A program made the translations under genes and the position numbers. Positions 24,701-35,324 of a stretch of 64,000 nt of DNA are shown here, in pieces. Within the stretch, counting starts at the first letter, position 1; the number at the start of each line of letters is the position of its first letter. The DNA is from Cokeromyces recurvatus (taxonomy: Eukaryota; Mucoromycota; Mucoromycetes; Mucorales; Mucoraceae): assembly GCF_025118155.1 (NCBI RefSeq), contig NW_026251387.1, forward strand, positions 248,001-312,000, in the 5' to 3' direction. The notes beneath the pieces were generated by a model. It was given only the letters and a program-made list of their open reading frames with translations. It was not told the origin of the DNA and searched no databases.

Positions 24701-25923
24701 GGCATCTATTATCGACTGAATCGATTATATAGAAGGAAACCTTAGTTATGTTCTCTATATCTAAATAATCCTTTAAATAAAAAATAAAAAATAAAAATAA
24801 AAATTCAAGTATTGTTATCTTTTGTATATAGTTGACTAAAATGGTACGAATATCAATCACTTCTGGAAAATTCATTTAGCCGATAATACATCTTCTATTG
24901 CAGAACCTCGATAAGAGTCCTCCTTAGTTACTTCCTTTTCCCTTTTTCTGAAAAAGAGGAGAAGAAAGTTTTACAAACAAGCTTCCAAGAGAAATTCTAA
25001 TAAAGTGCTATACATAACTTAAGCAATCACCCACTACTACTTTTTATTCATTTATATACACGTTAATTATCTATTCCTGATAATTACTTTTTTTTCTTTT
25101 TTTGATAGCCTACTATCGAAAAGTATATCCTTACTTTTGCTTAATAATGCTGCAAATCTTCTACAAGTTCTCTCTCTCTTTTTTTTTCGTTTAATATTTA
25201 TAATATCAAAATATAAGAAAATATATTAGGAACAAGCAATGTGCTGTTTATTTCAATGGTATAGCTGAATTGATATAGTTTACTACATTGACAAATGATA
25301 TTTTAATAGTTTCTTTATCATGAAGGACCCGTCAGAATATAAACATTTCTTTCATATTTTTTAACATATATATTAATATATACAATTACGATGTTTATTT
25401 CTTGATATAATACGAGAGAACTACACCTATTTTATTATCAAACTGATATTTACTATTAGTACTATATTTTCTTTTGCACGTATTATATCCAAATCATTGT
25501 TTTACTGAACATTATCCAATATATTATCTTTCAGGATCACTTGTTAAAGAAATATGTTCTTGTTTCGAAACTAAAACAGAATTTTGAGGTGGAATATTAC
25601 TCATCCTATGTATTATCTGGAGATTATTAGTTAGATTGTACAGTTTACTGAAGATATAATTGAATTTTTAAAGCGAGTGAAGAAAGAAAAAAAACACTTC
25701 AAGTTTAAAGTCAATGTACTATTATTAAAAGATAAACGATTTATTACTTTTTAGTTTATTATTGATACACATACAAATGATTCTTACTTCTTCCTATGTA
25801 TTTATCCTAATGTGACGTCATCAGATATTAGTGCTCTTTTCTTTTAATTTGACAATCATCAAGGCAATTAAACTTCAGTGCCCTTCTATACTTTGTGAAC
25901 TGGTCTAGGGAAGCTTTGGTGTA
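21743..25923. other. 4.2-kb intergenic region left of the transposon
   Basis: No supported gene on either strand; frames of 60-70 codons at 23731, 24085 and 24687 have random AT-rich composition. The first ~200 bp should contain the transporter promoter. An A8T7-type tract lies near 22603-22618 (opposite order from the common T-then-A tracts). The transposon is inserted at its right edge. Confidence 0.5.
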
Positions 25924-26054
25924 CAGTGCGTCCGCCGTCAATTGGACAATTTTTTGAAAAAGCTGGTCAAATTTTTGAATAAATTTGCCCACTTTTTTGA
26001 AACTCAATTGGTCATTTGTTTGAAATTCATTTGGTCATTTTATTTAAATTCAAT
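25924..26054 (+). repeat. Left terminal inverted repeat (131 bp) with five internal subunits
   Basis: Identical to the reverse complement of 27501-27631; the first mismatch is at 26055, after which GATC again matches. From 25942 inwards it consists of five degenerate units of 21-23 bp, each starting TTGG/CTGG/TTGC followed by a T-run and GAA, with consensus near TGGTCANTTTTTTGAAATTC. Confidence 0.92.
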
Positions 26055-26113
26055 TGATCTTTTTTTTTTTTTTTTTTGAAAATTATTATACTTTATATAA
26101 TGTTAAGGGAAAG

Positions 26114-27421
26114 TTATAGAGGGACCTTATTTAAGCAATTACTAAATTGGTTTATGGAATGTTGAATAATATTTCGAAGATGCTCAACAGGTACTTCTTC
26201 ACTAGCCTCAATAATTCTTGAAGTAAGCGTTTCAACATCATTAAGTTTACTTCGCTTTACTTTTCCCTTAAGAATGGCCCAAAATTGTTCTATTGGGTTG
26301 AGTTCGGGCGAGTAGGGAGGAAGGTATAATGGCTTATAGCCCCGACTTACAATTACAGGGTCAATTATAGCAGGAACATGAATTGGTGCATTGTCCATAA
26401 CAATAAAAAATCCTTTCATTTCTGGGAACTCATCCATAATATCCATAGTATCGTTAAGAAACAAAAGATAATGATCGCCAGTAGTGCCACTGGGAATAGT
26501 TAATTTATCTTTAGGAGCCTTTCTCTTTTTGGCCCCTACAACTTTCCTTCTCTTAACATTTCCAGATTCTCGCATACTCACATTGACGACACCATTAGCT
26601 GATATTGCACCAAGAACAGTATGTGAGGTAGCCTTGGTGGAGGGAGTTGTGGTAGTTGCTTTCGTACCGCGCTGTGACCAACCACGACTACGACGCATAT
26701 TAATGTCAAACCCGGACTCATCAACAAATATACAATTGTCGAGATAATTGACGCCATTGCTGATCAATTTCTCAACCCACTCAGCACGAGCTTTAAGATT
26801 TTTATCATCGTTTCTGGCAAGAGGGTGTCGGTTAATAAGTTTGATGCTGAGATTACATTCTTCCTTCATGAACTCGGCTACTCTTGTTATTTTTATTTGT
26901 AAGCCAGCAAAGTTGGCTGTCAAGCTTTCAACTGCGTCCTGGATTGTTGCAGTTGAGTCATCATCAAAAAAACTGGTTAGATAAACTTTATGAGCTTCGT
27001 TCAGTTGACTGACTGGTCTGTTGGGATTCAGATTCGTCTTTTTGATAGGAATCTTCCTTTCCGGATCATCCTCGTAAGCCTTTTTCCATTTGCGCGCTGT
27101 GTTATAATTTACATTTGCGGCTATGGTCGCATCTTTTGGTCTCATGAGTTTTTCTTTCAAAAAATAAAAGTAACGTCTACGGTCTTCCATTGTATAAATG
27201 TTATACTCAAGAGGTCTTTCTTTCTTTGGACTAGCCTCTTTCATGACTGTATCGTCTGAACTGATCGTTTCAAATTGGAGATCCTTGTTCTTAATGTATT
27301 TTCGTAGATCTGTTAATCTTTTCAAACGAAATGACTTCTCTTCAACATATGCTTTTGCTTGCTCGCCCTGTTCATCAATGAGATTACCAGCACCATCTTC
27401 ATAAAAAATATTCATGCTCAT
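26114..27421 (-). CDS. Tc1/mariner transposase, DD34E type, 435 aa
   Basis: A DDE-family transposase that cuts and pastes the surrounding element. The catalytic triad is visible: D234 in FVDESGFD, D343 in IVMDNAPIH and E378 in YSPELNPIEQFW. There are 34 residues between the second Asp and the Glu, as in Tc1-type enzymes. The N-terminal half has a helix-turn-helix-like segment (about 83-115, LMRPKDATIAANVNYNTARKW), which should bind the inverted repeats, after an acidic ~60-residue leader. A basic patch (RRKVVGAKKRKAPKDK, about 291-306) may act as nuclear localisation signal. The single exon fills the element and ends 60 bp inside the left repeat. No inactivating change was seen. Confidence 0.96.
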   Translation of the reverse strand: MSMNIFYEDGAGNLIDEQGEQAKAYVEEKSFRLKRLTDLRKYIKNKDLQFETISSDDTVMKEASPKKERPLEYNIYTMEDRRRYFYFLKEKLMRPKDATIAANVNYNTARKWKKAYEDDPERKIPIKKTNLNPNRPVSQLNEAHKVYLTSFFDDDSTATIQDAVESLTANFAGLQIKITRVAEFMKEECNLSIKLINRHPLARNDDKNLKARAEWVEKLISNGVNYLDNCIFVDESGFDINMRRSRGWSQRGTKATTTTPSTKATSHTVLGAISANGVVNVSMRESGNVKRRKVVGAKKRKAPKDKLTIPSGTTGDHYLLFLNDTMDIMDEFPEMKGFFIVMDNAPIHVPAIIDPVIVSRGYKPLYLPPYSPELNPIEQFWAILKGKVKRSKLNDVETLTSRIIEASEEVPVEHLRNIIQHSINQFSNCLNKVPL

Positions 27422-27500
27422 TTGAAAAATAATCTCGAAATAATGGTATAAAAAAAAGTAACAAAATATACCTCAGATAAAATGATCAAAAAAATGATCT

Positions 27501-27631
27501 ATTGAATTTAAATAAAATGACCAAATGAATTTCAAACAAATGACCAATTGAGTTTCAAAAAAGTGGGCAAATTTATTCAAAAATTTGACCAGCTTTTTCA
27601 AAAAATTGTCCAATTGACGGCGGACGCACTG
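27501..27631 (-). repeat. Right terminal inverted repeat (131 bp)
   Basis: Perfect inverted copy of the left end, with the same five 21-23 bp subunits, ending CACTG against the TA target duplicate. Confidence 0.92.
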
Positions 27632-28101
27632 TACAAACCACCCATACTCAATTGGACTAATGAAGTAAAATATAGGTATGACTAAAGTCTTCCTCCCTCC
27701 CAGATATTATTATACTAGTTGAATTATATTAGTTAACAATCTTTTTTTTTTCCCATATTCTTTTCTTTTTCTTTCTTTTGTTTACTTGTTATTACTATTG
27801 CAAACTGACTTTATAAAATAAATTTACTCTTTTTCTCTTTTCTATTGGAAGTAAATATCTTTATTTATAGTATCAGTGTGTGTGGAGGGAAGGGGAGGGG
27901 AGAGGAGGGTACAGGAAAAGATATTTATTATTATGTAGTTTAGTAACTCTATTCAAATTACACCGTAATATTATATAATGGTTAACTACTAATATTACTA
28001 AAAAATATAAAATTTCTACTTGTTGATATATGACATCAAGAAAAATAAGAAAAGTTGCAACCTGATTATGCATATTTGACGAAATAAAAACATTTGTTTT
28101 C

Positions 28102-28132
<31 letters not shown>

Positions 28133-28717
28133 GTAGTGATACAAATTAAAGAAGAAGAATTTTGTTACGAGAAAATAAAATAGTTGTGAAACAAATAAGA
28201 TACATGTAGTAATAGGAAGAAATGTATATGTATACATGTATATGTAAATATGCATATAGTCTTATCTACTATCTTGTAAAGTAAAGTAAAACTATAATTA
28301 TATATAATAGTTAATATAGTGTTAAAAAGGGAAAAAAAAAAGGGTATTTATTACAACAATTGCTTTATATAATCAGTTACCATTGGAGATTATGAACTAA
28401 GTTATATAGGATCTTATTGTTATAAGCAAAATACACCTATTTTATTACAATAGCTTAACATTATTTTTCTATTCTTTTCTTTTTAAAGTATATCAATTCT
28501 CTATTCTATTTGTTTTATTCTCTCTAAAGAACAAATGTGGGGTAAGGTCAAATCCCTTTTTTTTTTATCGTGCAACCTACATAATTTCCTTTATTATCAC
28601 AGCTTATAATAAACCATTCTTATAATAATCATGTTCACATTATAATAAATTATTATTTTTTTAATTACTTCTTCCTCTTTTTTTTTTCTTATATATGTTA
28701 GTCTTCTTGTAATATAA
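27632..28717. other. Intergenic region right of the transposon
   Basis: No gene supported. It contains a G-rich GGAGGGGAGGGG stretch at about 27885-27910 and a T-run of about 30 at 28102-28132. The short frames here are translations of these tracts. The last ~150 bp should hold the promoter of the seven-segment membrane-protein gene. Confidence 0.55.
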
Positions 28718-30438
28718 ATGATTCAATTATCAGAATATGGGATTAAAGTTGTAAATAATTTTAATCTTATTGGTATGTGGATTGCTGTACTTGTTTGTTG
28801 TAGAAACTTTTCTATTTGTTTAAAGCAGTATCAAAGAACTAAAGGAAAAATGTAATAAATAATATAACTCGAGTAAACCAAAGTAGCTTATATATATGTA
28901 TATATTTCAGACATTTAGTCAATCTCGCTCAAGTTACCGTCTTTCTTATTCATCGATTTTTATATGGCCTTATTCCACTCTTTGAAATAAAAAACATGCG
29001 CTTATTTTCCGTTACTAATATCGTAAGTAAAAAGAAATAATATATAATAATGATAATAATAATACTAATATTAGTTCGTTTCCTTCTATATATATATATT
29101 AGACTTTGGCATATAAGTATGTAAATTAAGATATATATATATATATATACTTATACTTATCTCAATTGCTTCTAATATAGCTTACATCTTATTTTATATC
29201 GTTATGTTTATGAGACTAATTATACTTGAACTGGATCAGTATTCTCGGTGGATCAAAATTATTAGTGTTTTATTAATTGGATTAAGAGCAGCTGACTGGC
29301 CTTATGAACTCGCATTTCATACCATACAACAACATATCATAAAAGAAGCTCCTCAATCTGGCTCGCAATGTTGGGCTGTATGGTAAATAAGAAAAAAAAA
29401 AAAGAGAAAGACTGATTTTTATAATGACAAGAATTTAACTTTATATATGTTAGGGGTGAAGGTGTTATTATTTTAAATTTTGTTGGAGATGCTCTTGCAA
29501 ATTTATTTTTAAGTGGCATGTTTGTTAGAAGGTATATAAAACATAATAAATGTATTCCCATTTAACATTCATCTGATAATAATTTAATAGACTTTTCATT
29601 CATATTCATACATCAAAATCTTTAATAAGCTATCGAAATGAAACTATTGAGCGTATTGCTCAAAAATCGTTGATTTGTCTAGCATTCACTTTTCTCGTTA
29701 ATTTAGCTATGAACTTGTTAAAGATAACTATGTTCATAGGAGAACATTCTGATGTAAATTTTATTTATATATTTTATCTTGATTGTAAACAGAAACTTTA
29801 AAAAAAAATAGGCATTTACAGTATATTTTGAAATTATTGAATCAACACTTTTGGTAGAAGCATTACGAAATGATGGTTATCAAAGTACACATCATACTTC
29901 TCAATGTGCCAGTTGTCAAAAAGTAAATTATAACATTTGAAAAAAAAAAAGAAGTTATATTATATAATCATGAATTCACATATATTAATAATAATAGGAG
30001 CTAAATCAAGATATTAATACAAAAAGAGGTTTAGATACTACTAATTGTCTCAATAGTCAAGCATTTTTGCGTTCATTTCATAATATTGATAACAAACAAA
30101 ATAAGCATTACAGTGCATATACACTAGATACTTATGATGAAAATCGTATCCGTCATGTTGTATCTTCTACAGAACCTGTATTAATTTCTGATAAAAATTA
30201 TTCATCATTTACTAGTTCTATTCAACTTAATGAAGGCCCATCAAATACTTCCAGAACTCAAAATCAGTCAATGTTAACCTTAATGGAAGATCCTCCTACA
30301 CACAATAAGCTGATACCACAATATAATACAAATATAGACAAATTATCCAGTCCAAGATTATCATCGTCAATAATTACTTCAGTACCAATTGCTGGTGATA
30401 GTAATATCAGCATTTCTTCTGATGATAGCTCTCCTTAA
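28718..30438 (+). CDS. Seven-segment membrane protein with hydrophilic tail, 414 aa
   Basis: I do not recognise the family. Seven exons: 28718-28851, 28911-29026, 29181-29382, 29454-29531, 29591-29753, 29812-29922 and 29998-30438. Exon 2 ends in two overlapping donors, GTAAGT (29023) and GTAAAA (29027); only the second keeps frame with exon 3. The product has seven hydrophobic stretches: LIGMWIAVLVCC, AQVTVFLIHRFLYGLIPL, IVTYILFYIVMFMRLIIL, IKIISVLLIGLRAADW, GVIILNFVGDALANLFLSGM, LICLAFTFLVNLAMNLL and AFTVYFEIIESTLL. A Cys pair (QCASCQK) follows, and then a ~150-residue Ser/Thr/Asn-rich, presumably cytosolic tail. The layout resembles a seven-TM receptor or an organelle membrane protein. No DRY/NPxxY-type receptor motif was seen, so function is open. 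The final frame is ungapped to TAA at 30436. Confidence 0.78.
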
Positions 30439-31444
30439 TGAATGAATATTAGACATGTACAGCCTTATGTTTACTATAATTATACCTTTATTTTTATCTT
30501 TAAAACACGGGGGGGTTTTTTTTGTTTGTATTATACTTTAGATATCCACAAGAAGAATCCTAATCATCATTAATGTATTATTCATTGTTTATTTAAAGCC
30601 TTACAAAATGAATCTATACTGACCATTTCAATTTATATAATATATGAATATATACATATTGGGTACTTAAATATATGTCCTCTTATAAATATTCTTTTTC
30701 TTTCTTCATTTATTAGCTGTATATAACCTCTTATATTTTGTGCAAAATGGCCATAATCTTTTAGTTACTAAGGCTTTATATAATTCTCTTAGTTTTAAAG
30801 TATAAATTATTCACAAGCTGTTAATCCTAGGATAAACTATCAAGTATTTTATGTAAAAGACTTGTACATCTTGATTGAAGATTTTCCAGGTTTATTAACC
30901 AACACGCGCTAATAAAAAATATAGATGTATTTATATATTCCATGATTTTTGTAAATTTAATTAAAAACTATAACACCAAATAAGCGGAGGGGTTTAAATC
31001 ATGAAACTAAGAAACAGGTCAGAAATAGATATTGATATGTTTGCAATGTAGGAATACATGATGCTTTACATTTAGTTCCTGAGTTTTAATTTAAATATTT
31101 GAAGATTTTATTGGGCAATTGTTTCTAATAAATGATCAATAACTTAAGTTTATGATTGCGTGCTTTGATGCCTTGTTGCGAAACATCATCATACGTGGAT
31201 CTAGACATACGACGTTTAAATTAAAAAAAACAAAATACCTTAATTCTCCTTTAAACTTCCAAACGTCTAACCTCCCCTTTTTTATATATATTTATATATT
31301 TATATAATTATTCCTTGTTTATCCCTTAAATTTCTTTATTTATACATATTATCTTCTTTTAGTATTATTAATCTTCTTTTAAACGTATTTAATAAATAAT
31401 TGATATTTCCTTTGTTGCATTTTTTTTTCTAACAAAAAAAAAAG
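30439..31444. other. Intergenic; promoter of the sulfate permease
   Basis: 1.0 kb, AT-rich, no coding signal. A G6T8 tract lies near 30509-30522. The last 200 bp upstream of 31445 is TA-rich with a TATATAT run at about 31282-31305, but no specific site can be assigned. Confidence 0.5.
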
Positions 31445-34088
31445 ATGTATAATGGTAAAATTTTGCTCGATTATGAACCAATCTCATATACAAAAGAGTT
31501 GAAACAGTTTATTCGTAAAATACCACCTTACATGAAGCAATACGTTTCGAATTTACTGCCGATTATTTATTGGATTTATAGATATAATTTAACTTGGTTA
31601 TTATCAGATGTTGTTGCTGGTGTTACAGTCGGTATTGTTGCAGTTCCTCAAGGAATGGGTTATGCCAAAATTGCCAATTTGCCTCCAGTAAATAAATATA
31701 TAAAATAAAATAAAGAACTTAAAAAAGAAAAAAAAAAGAGGTATTAAATATTGTTTTGTTAGCAATATGGATTATACTCTTCATTTGTTGGTTTGTGTCT
31801 TTATTGTCTTTTCGGTACCTCCAAAGATATTAGTATTGGACCAACAGCTGTTATGTCTCTATTGGTGGGTCAAACGATATCAAAAGTAACAATGACAGGT
31901 GATTTTACGGGTCCACAAGTAGCGTTAACATTGGCTTTATTTGGTGGCTTTATTGCATTATTTCTCGGACTTGTGCGACTTGGAATTCTAGTAGACTTTA
32001 TTCCTGGGCCAGCTATTGCAGGCTTTATGACAGGAAGCAGTATTACTATATCAATAGGGCAATGGCCTAAGCTTTTTGGCATAAGTAGTGTAAATACGCA
32101 TGATTCTGCGTATCTTGTTTTTGGAAATTTTTTCAAACATTTACCTGAGACTCAACTTGACGCTGCATTTGGATTAATGGGTCTTCTCTGGCTATATACA
32201 GTTAGATGGGGAACGAATTGTCTTACTAAAAGATATCCTAAATATGAAAAAATATTCTTTTTCGCTAATATAATGCGAAATGGGTTGTTAGTTATTTTTA
32301 GCACATTGATTGCCTTCTTGATCAATATCAATCGGTCTTCTAGCCCTATTCACATATTGAAAGATGTACCCTCAGGGTTTACTGCCATGAATGTTCCAAA
32401 AATCGATGTCAAGCTTCTTTCACAACTCTCCAGCACACTTCCCTCTGTTATCATTATTTTAATTTTAGAACATATAGCTATAGCTAAATCTTTTGGTCGT
32501 ATTAATAATTATAAAATTGATGCTGATCAAGAGATTATTGCTATCGGTGCAACTAATGTTATTGGAAGCTTTTTCGGTAATTCAAACCTATACATCTACT
32601 ATATATATATATATATTGGTTTATATCGCTAATAACTTTCTATATATAGGCGCATATTCTAATACTGGTTCATTTTCGCGTACAGCCATTACTGCACGAA
32701 GTGGCGCTAGAACACCTTTAAATGGTGTTTTTGCAGCTCTTGTTGTACTTCTTTGTCTCTATGTCTTAACACCTGCATTTTATTATATTCCTGATGCAAC
32801 CTTATCCGCCATTATTATTCATGCCGTCGCAGATCTTGTATCTGGACCCACATTTTTACGCCAAGTATTTCGAGTAAATCCATTTGAGCTATTTACTTTT
32901 ATTGCCGCTGTTGCGATTACATTCTTCACTACCGTTGAATATGGCATCTATATCTCTGTCGCTTTATCCATTATTTTTATGCTTCTTCGCATTGCTCGAC
33001 CTCGCTATGCAGTATTAGGCCGTATCCCAGTTCAATCTTCAACAGCTGACTGTCATCTAAATAACCCTAATGGCAATGAAGGGTATGATTTTAATCTTGT
33101 TGGGAAAAGTAGTAGTCGTCATGAAGAAAATAGTAGTCGACATTATATATATGTTAGACAAGATCATCAAACATTAAGCCACTTAGTAGAGCCCCCACCT
33201 GATGGTCTTGTCATTTTCCGTTTTGATGAATCCCTAACATATCCTAACGCAGGTTTCATTTCAGATAAAATTATGCATTATATCCAAGATAACTTTAATT
33301 CTGGAGCATCTATACCTCGAACAAAAGGTGAACAAGCCTGGAACGATCGTCGCTCTATTGTCGTCAAAAAGGCTTCTAAAAAAAAGAATCAAAGGAGAAT
33401 AGCGAGGGGAGAGAATGAGGAAGAGGAGCTAAAGGAGTTACCAAGGCTTCATGCTATCGTTCTCGATTGTTCTGCTATTAATCATTTAGATTCAACTGGT
33501 GTACAGACTTTATTAGATCTCAAATTATCGATTAATCGTTATGTTGGTAATGAAGTTGAATGGCATTTTGCCAGTATTGCTAGCCCTGCTATTCGTAACG
33601 CTCTTATCACAGGAGGCTTTGGTAGCCAAGCGGGTCGTGGGCCACGTACCGGTGAATTATTACCTGTTATCCCTGTTCATCAAGATGGTCCCCAGTATAA
33701 TGTAAACGATAGAAAGAGTCCCATGAGTTGCCAAAAATCACCATTAGGATCTTTAGACAACGAATGTTCAGAGTCTGTTACTTCATGTACTAATGAAAAG
33801 ATAGTCAAGAGTGCAATCGATTTATCTATTATTTCAAAGACTTCATCTGTTACATCTACACAAGTTCAATATGAAGTAACAGAATCTGTACAACACCCAA
33901 TTGCTAGTGTCTCTAACTGTAGTCGTATGTCTTGTGTAATTAATATGGATGGTGATGAATATATAGAGTATCATCCGCAACTTGATAGGGGTCTTCCTAT
34001 TGATAGATATCCATTTTTTCATTGGGATCTGGAGGATGCTGTTCGAGCAGCCTCTTATACTCGAAAGAAGAGTTCTAATAGTTCTTGA
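31445..34088 (+). CDS. SulP-family sulfate permease with STAS domain, 831 aa
   Basis: Three exons: 31445-31687, 31763-32576 and 32650-34088. SulP proteins import sulfate with protons across the plasma membrane for cysteine and methionine synthesis. The hydrophilic N-terminus leads into the membrane domain with VAGVTVGIVAVPQGMGYA (the SulP signature region), GPTAVMSLLVG, PGPAIAGFMTGSSITI and GAYSNTGSFSRTAI, each at its usual place. After the last helix a STAS domain runs from about residue 570 to 730, with the core LHAIVLDCSAINHLDSTGVQ. The first part of STAS carries a basic insertion (KKASKKKNQRRIARGENEEEE) separating the two halves, as in other fungal SulP proteins. The C-terminus is Ser-rich and acidic. 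It is related to yeast Sul1/Sul2; transceptor behaviour is not tested by sequence. Intron 2 holds a TA microsatellite. Confidence 0.95.
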
Positions 34089-34556
34089 AGATTCTATTTT
34101 ATTTTGTACCATAATGTAAAGTATATGTATGTATGTATTATTTTATTTAATAAAATAATCTATAATAATAGACCGATAACCTACCAGATAATAAATCCTT
34201 ATATTACATGAGACATACTTTATTGAAATAGAGTAACTATTTATCATTAGTATAGAACGTAGTAAATGTAAATGCAAATGCTCCTTTAGACATATTTTTG
34301 CTAGTTTTTATACTTTTTTTTTTTTTTTTTTTTTCAATTGCACATATTTCGATTTTAAAAATTATTCATACAGAATAACAGTCCTTTTTTCATTTATTTG
34401 CATTACTAGTATGAATATACAACCCTATTCTACGAATGATTTATGCATTTACCGTGTATCAGTATCATTATCTATTTATTTCGAATAGTTATAATCTTAA
34501 TAGACTAGATGTAAATTCATTTTCCCAAATTTACTAAATAAAGCCGAATTAAAAAG

Positions 34557-34611
<55 letters not shown>

Positions 34612-34643
34612 CAGAAATTTATTTTCTGTATAAATATAAAATC
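34089..34643. other. Intergenic with poly(T)48
   Basis: No gene. T48 at 34560-34607 lies only 36 bp upstream of the NDUFAF3-type start codon; such poly(dA:dT) runs exclude nucleosomes and often mark fungal promoters. Confidence 0.55.
34560..34607. repeat. Poly(T) tract, 48 nt, adjacent to a start codon
   Basis: Uninterrupted run counted directly, ending 36 bp before the ATG at 34644. Confidence 0.9.
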
Positions 34644-35321
34644 ATGCTTCGTTCAATTCCACAATGGAGCTACGTTCTTCAAAGGCAAAATAAAGCAAAT
34701 AATATACAACGATATTTATCAAGTAAAATAGATAAAAGTAACAACGAAGATTGGGAACAAGCCAAAGTTGAACGACATAAAATTGCTAATCAAGCCATTC
34801 CTCAACCAGCCACAAATGCCATACCGAGTAGCATGTTAGCATCTTTTAACAACATGTTTGATCGTGGGCCTAATGTTGGTATTGAAATTATCACAAAAAA
34901 GGGGTTTGTATTATCGAATAATGTAAAAGTTGAACAGCCTTTAATCTTGTTGAATGGATCAGCGATTTTATGGAATGCGCCACCTCGAACACAATCAGGA
35001 CATATTCCAATGAAAGATTGGAATTTAGAAGCATTTAAAATATTTGAGCTCATATCACCTAGACCAGAATTAATAATGTTTGGTACAGGAAAAGATTTTT
35101 CACCTTTACCAGAACACATAAGACAATATTTTTTTAAACTAGGAATTCAAGTAGATCAAATGAACTCAGTAAGTTGGAAAAAAAAAAAAAAAAGAGTAAC
35201 TATAAAAAATGTCTAATGATGAATGCATCAAATATGATGATAGAAACTTGCAGCTGCTACATATAATGTATTAGCAGAAGAAGGAAGAAGGATTGCAGCA
35301 GCTTTATTACCATTAAATTAA
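34644..35321 (+). CDS. NDUFAF3: NDUFAF3-type mitochondrial complex I assembly factor, 200 aa
   Basis: Two exons: 34644-35168 and 35244-35321, phase 0. The acceptor before AAA CTT GCA is chosen because it restores KLAAATYNVLAEEGRRIAAA, the conserved end of the family. The protein has a basic N-terminus typical of a mitochondrial presequence (MLRSIPQWSYVLQRQ). The MTH938-like fold follows, with FVLSNNVKVEQPLILLNGSA, PRPELIMFGTGKDFSPLPE and the last exon. NDUFAF3 acts with NDUFAF4 in early assembly of NADH:ubiquinone oxidoreductase on the inner membrane. Its presence argues against the budding-yeast lineages that lost complex I. The stop codon is 3 bp from the stop of the convergent IRG-like gene, so their 3' untranslated regions must overlap. 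Confidence 0.92.
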
Positions 35322-35324
35322 AAA

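Larger units (their letters stand above)
25924..27631. mobile_element. Complete Tc1/mariner-type DNA transposon, 1708 bp
   Basis: Bounded by TA on both sides (25922-25923 and 27632-27633), the TA target-site duplication of IS630-Tc1-mariner elements. The ends read CAGTGCGTCCGCCGTC inwards on both strands. The terminal inverted repeats are identical over 131 bp. One transposase gene fills most of the interior on the minus strand with no stop or frameshift. Identical ends and an open gene point to a recent insertion that could still be active; activity itself is inference. It sits in a long gene-free stretch between the amino-acid transporter and the seven-segment membrane protein and breaks nothing recognisable. 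Confidence 0.95.
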
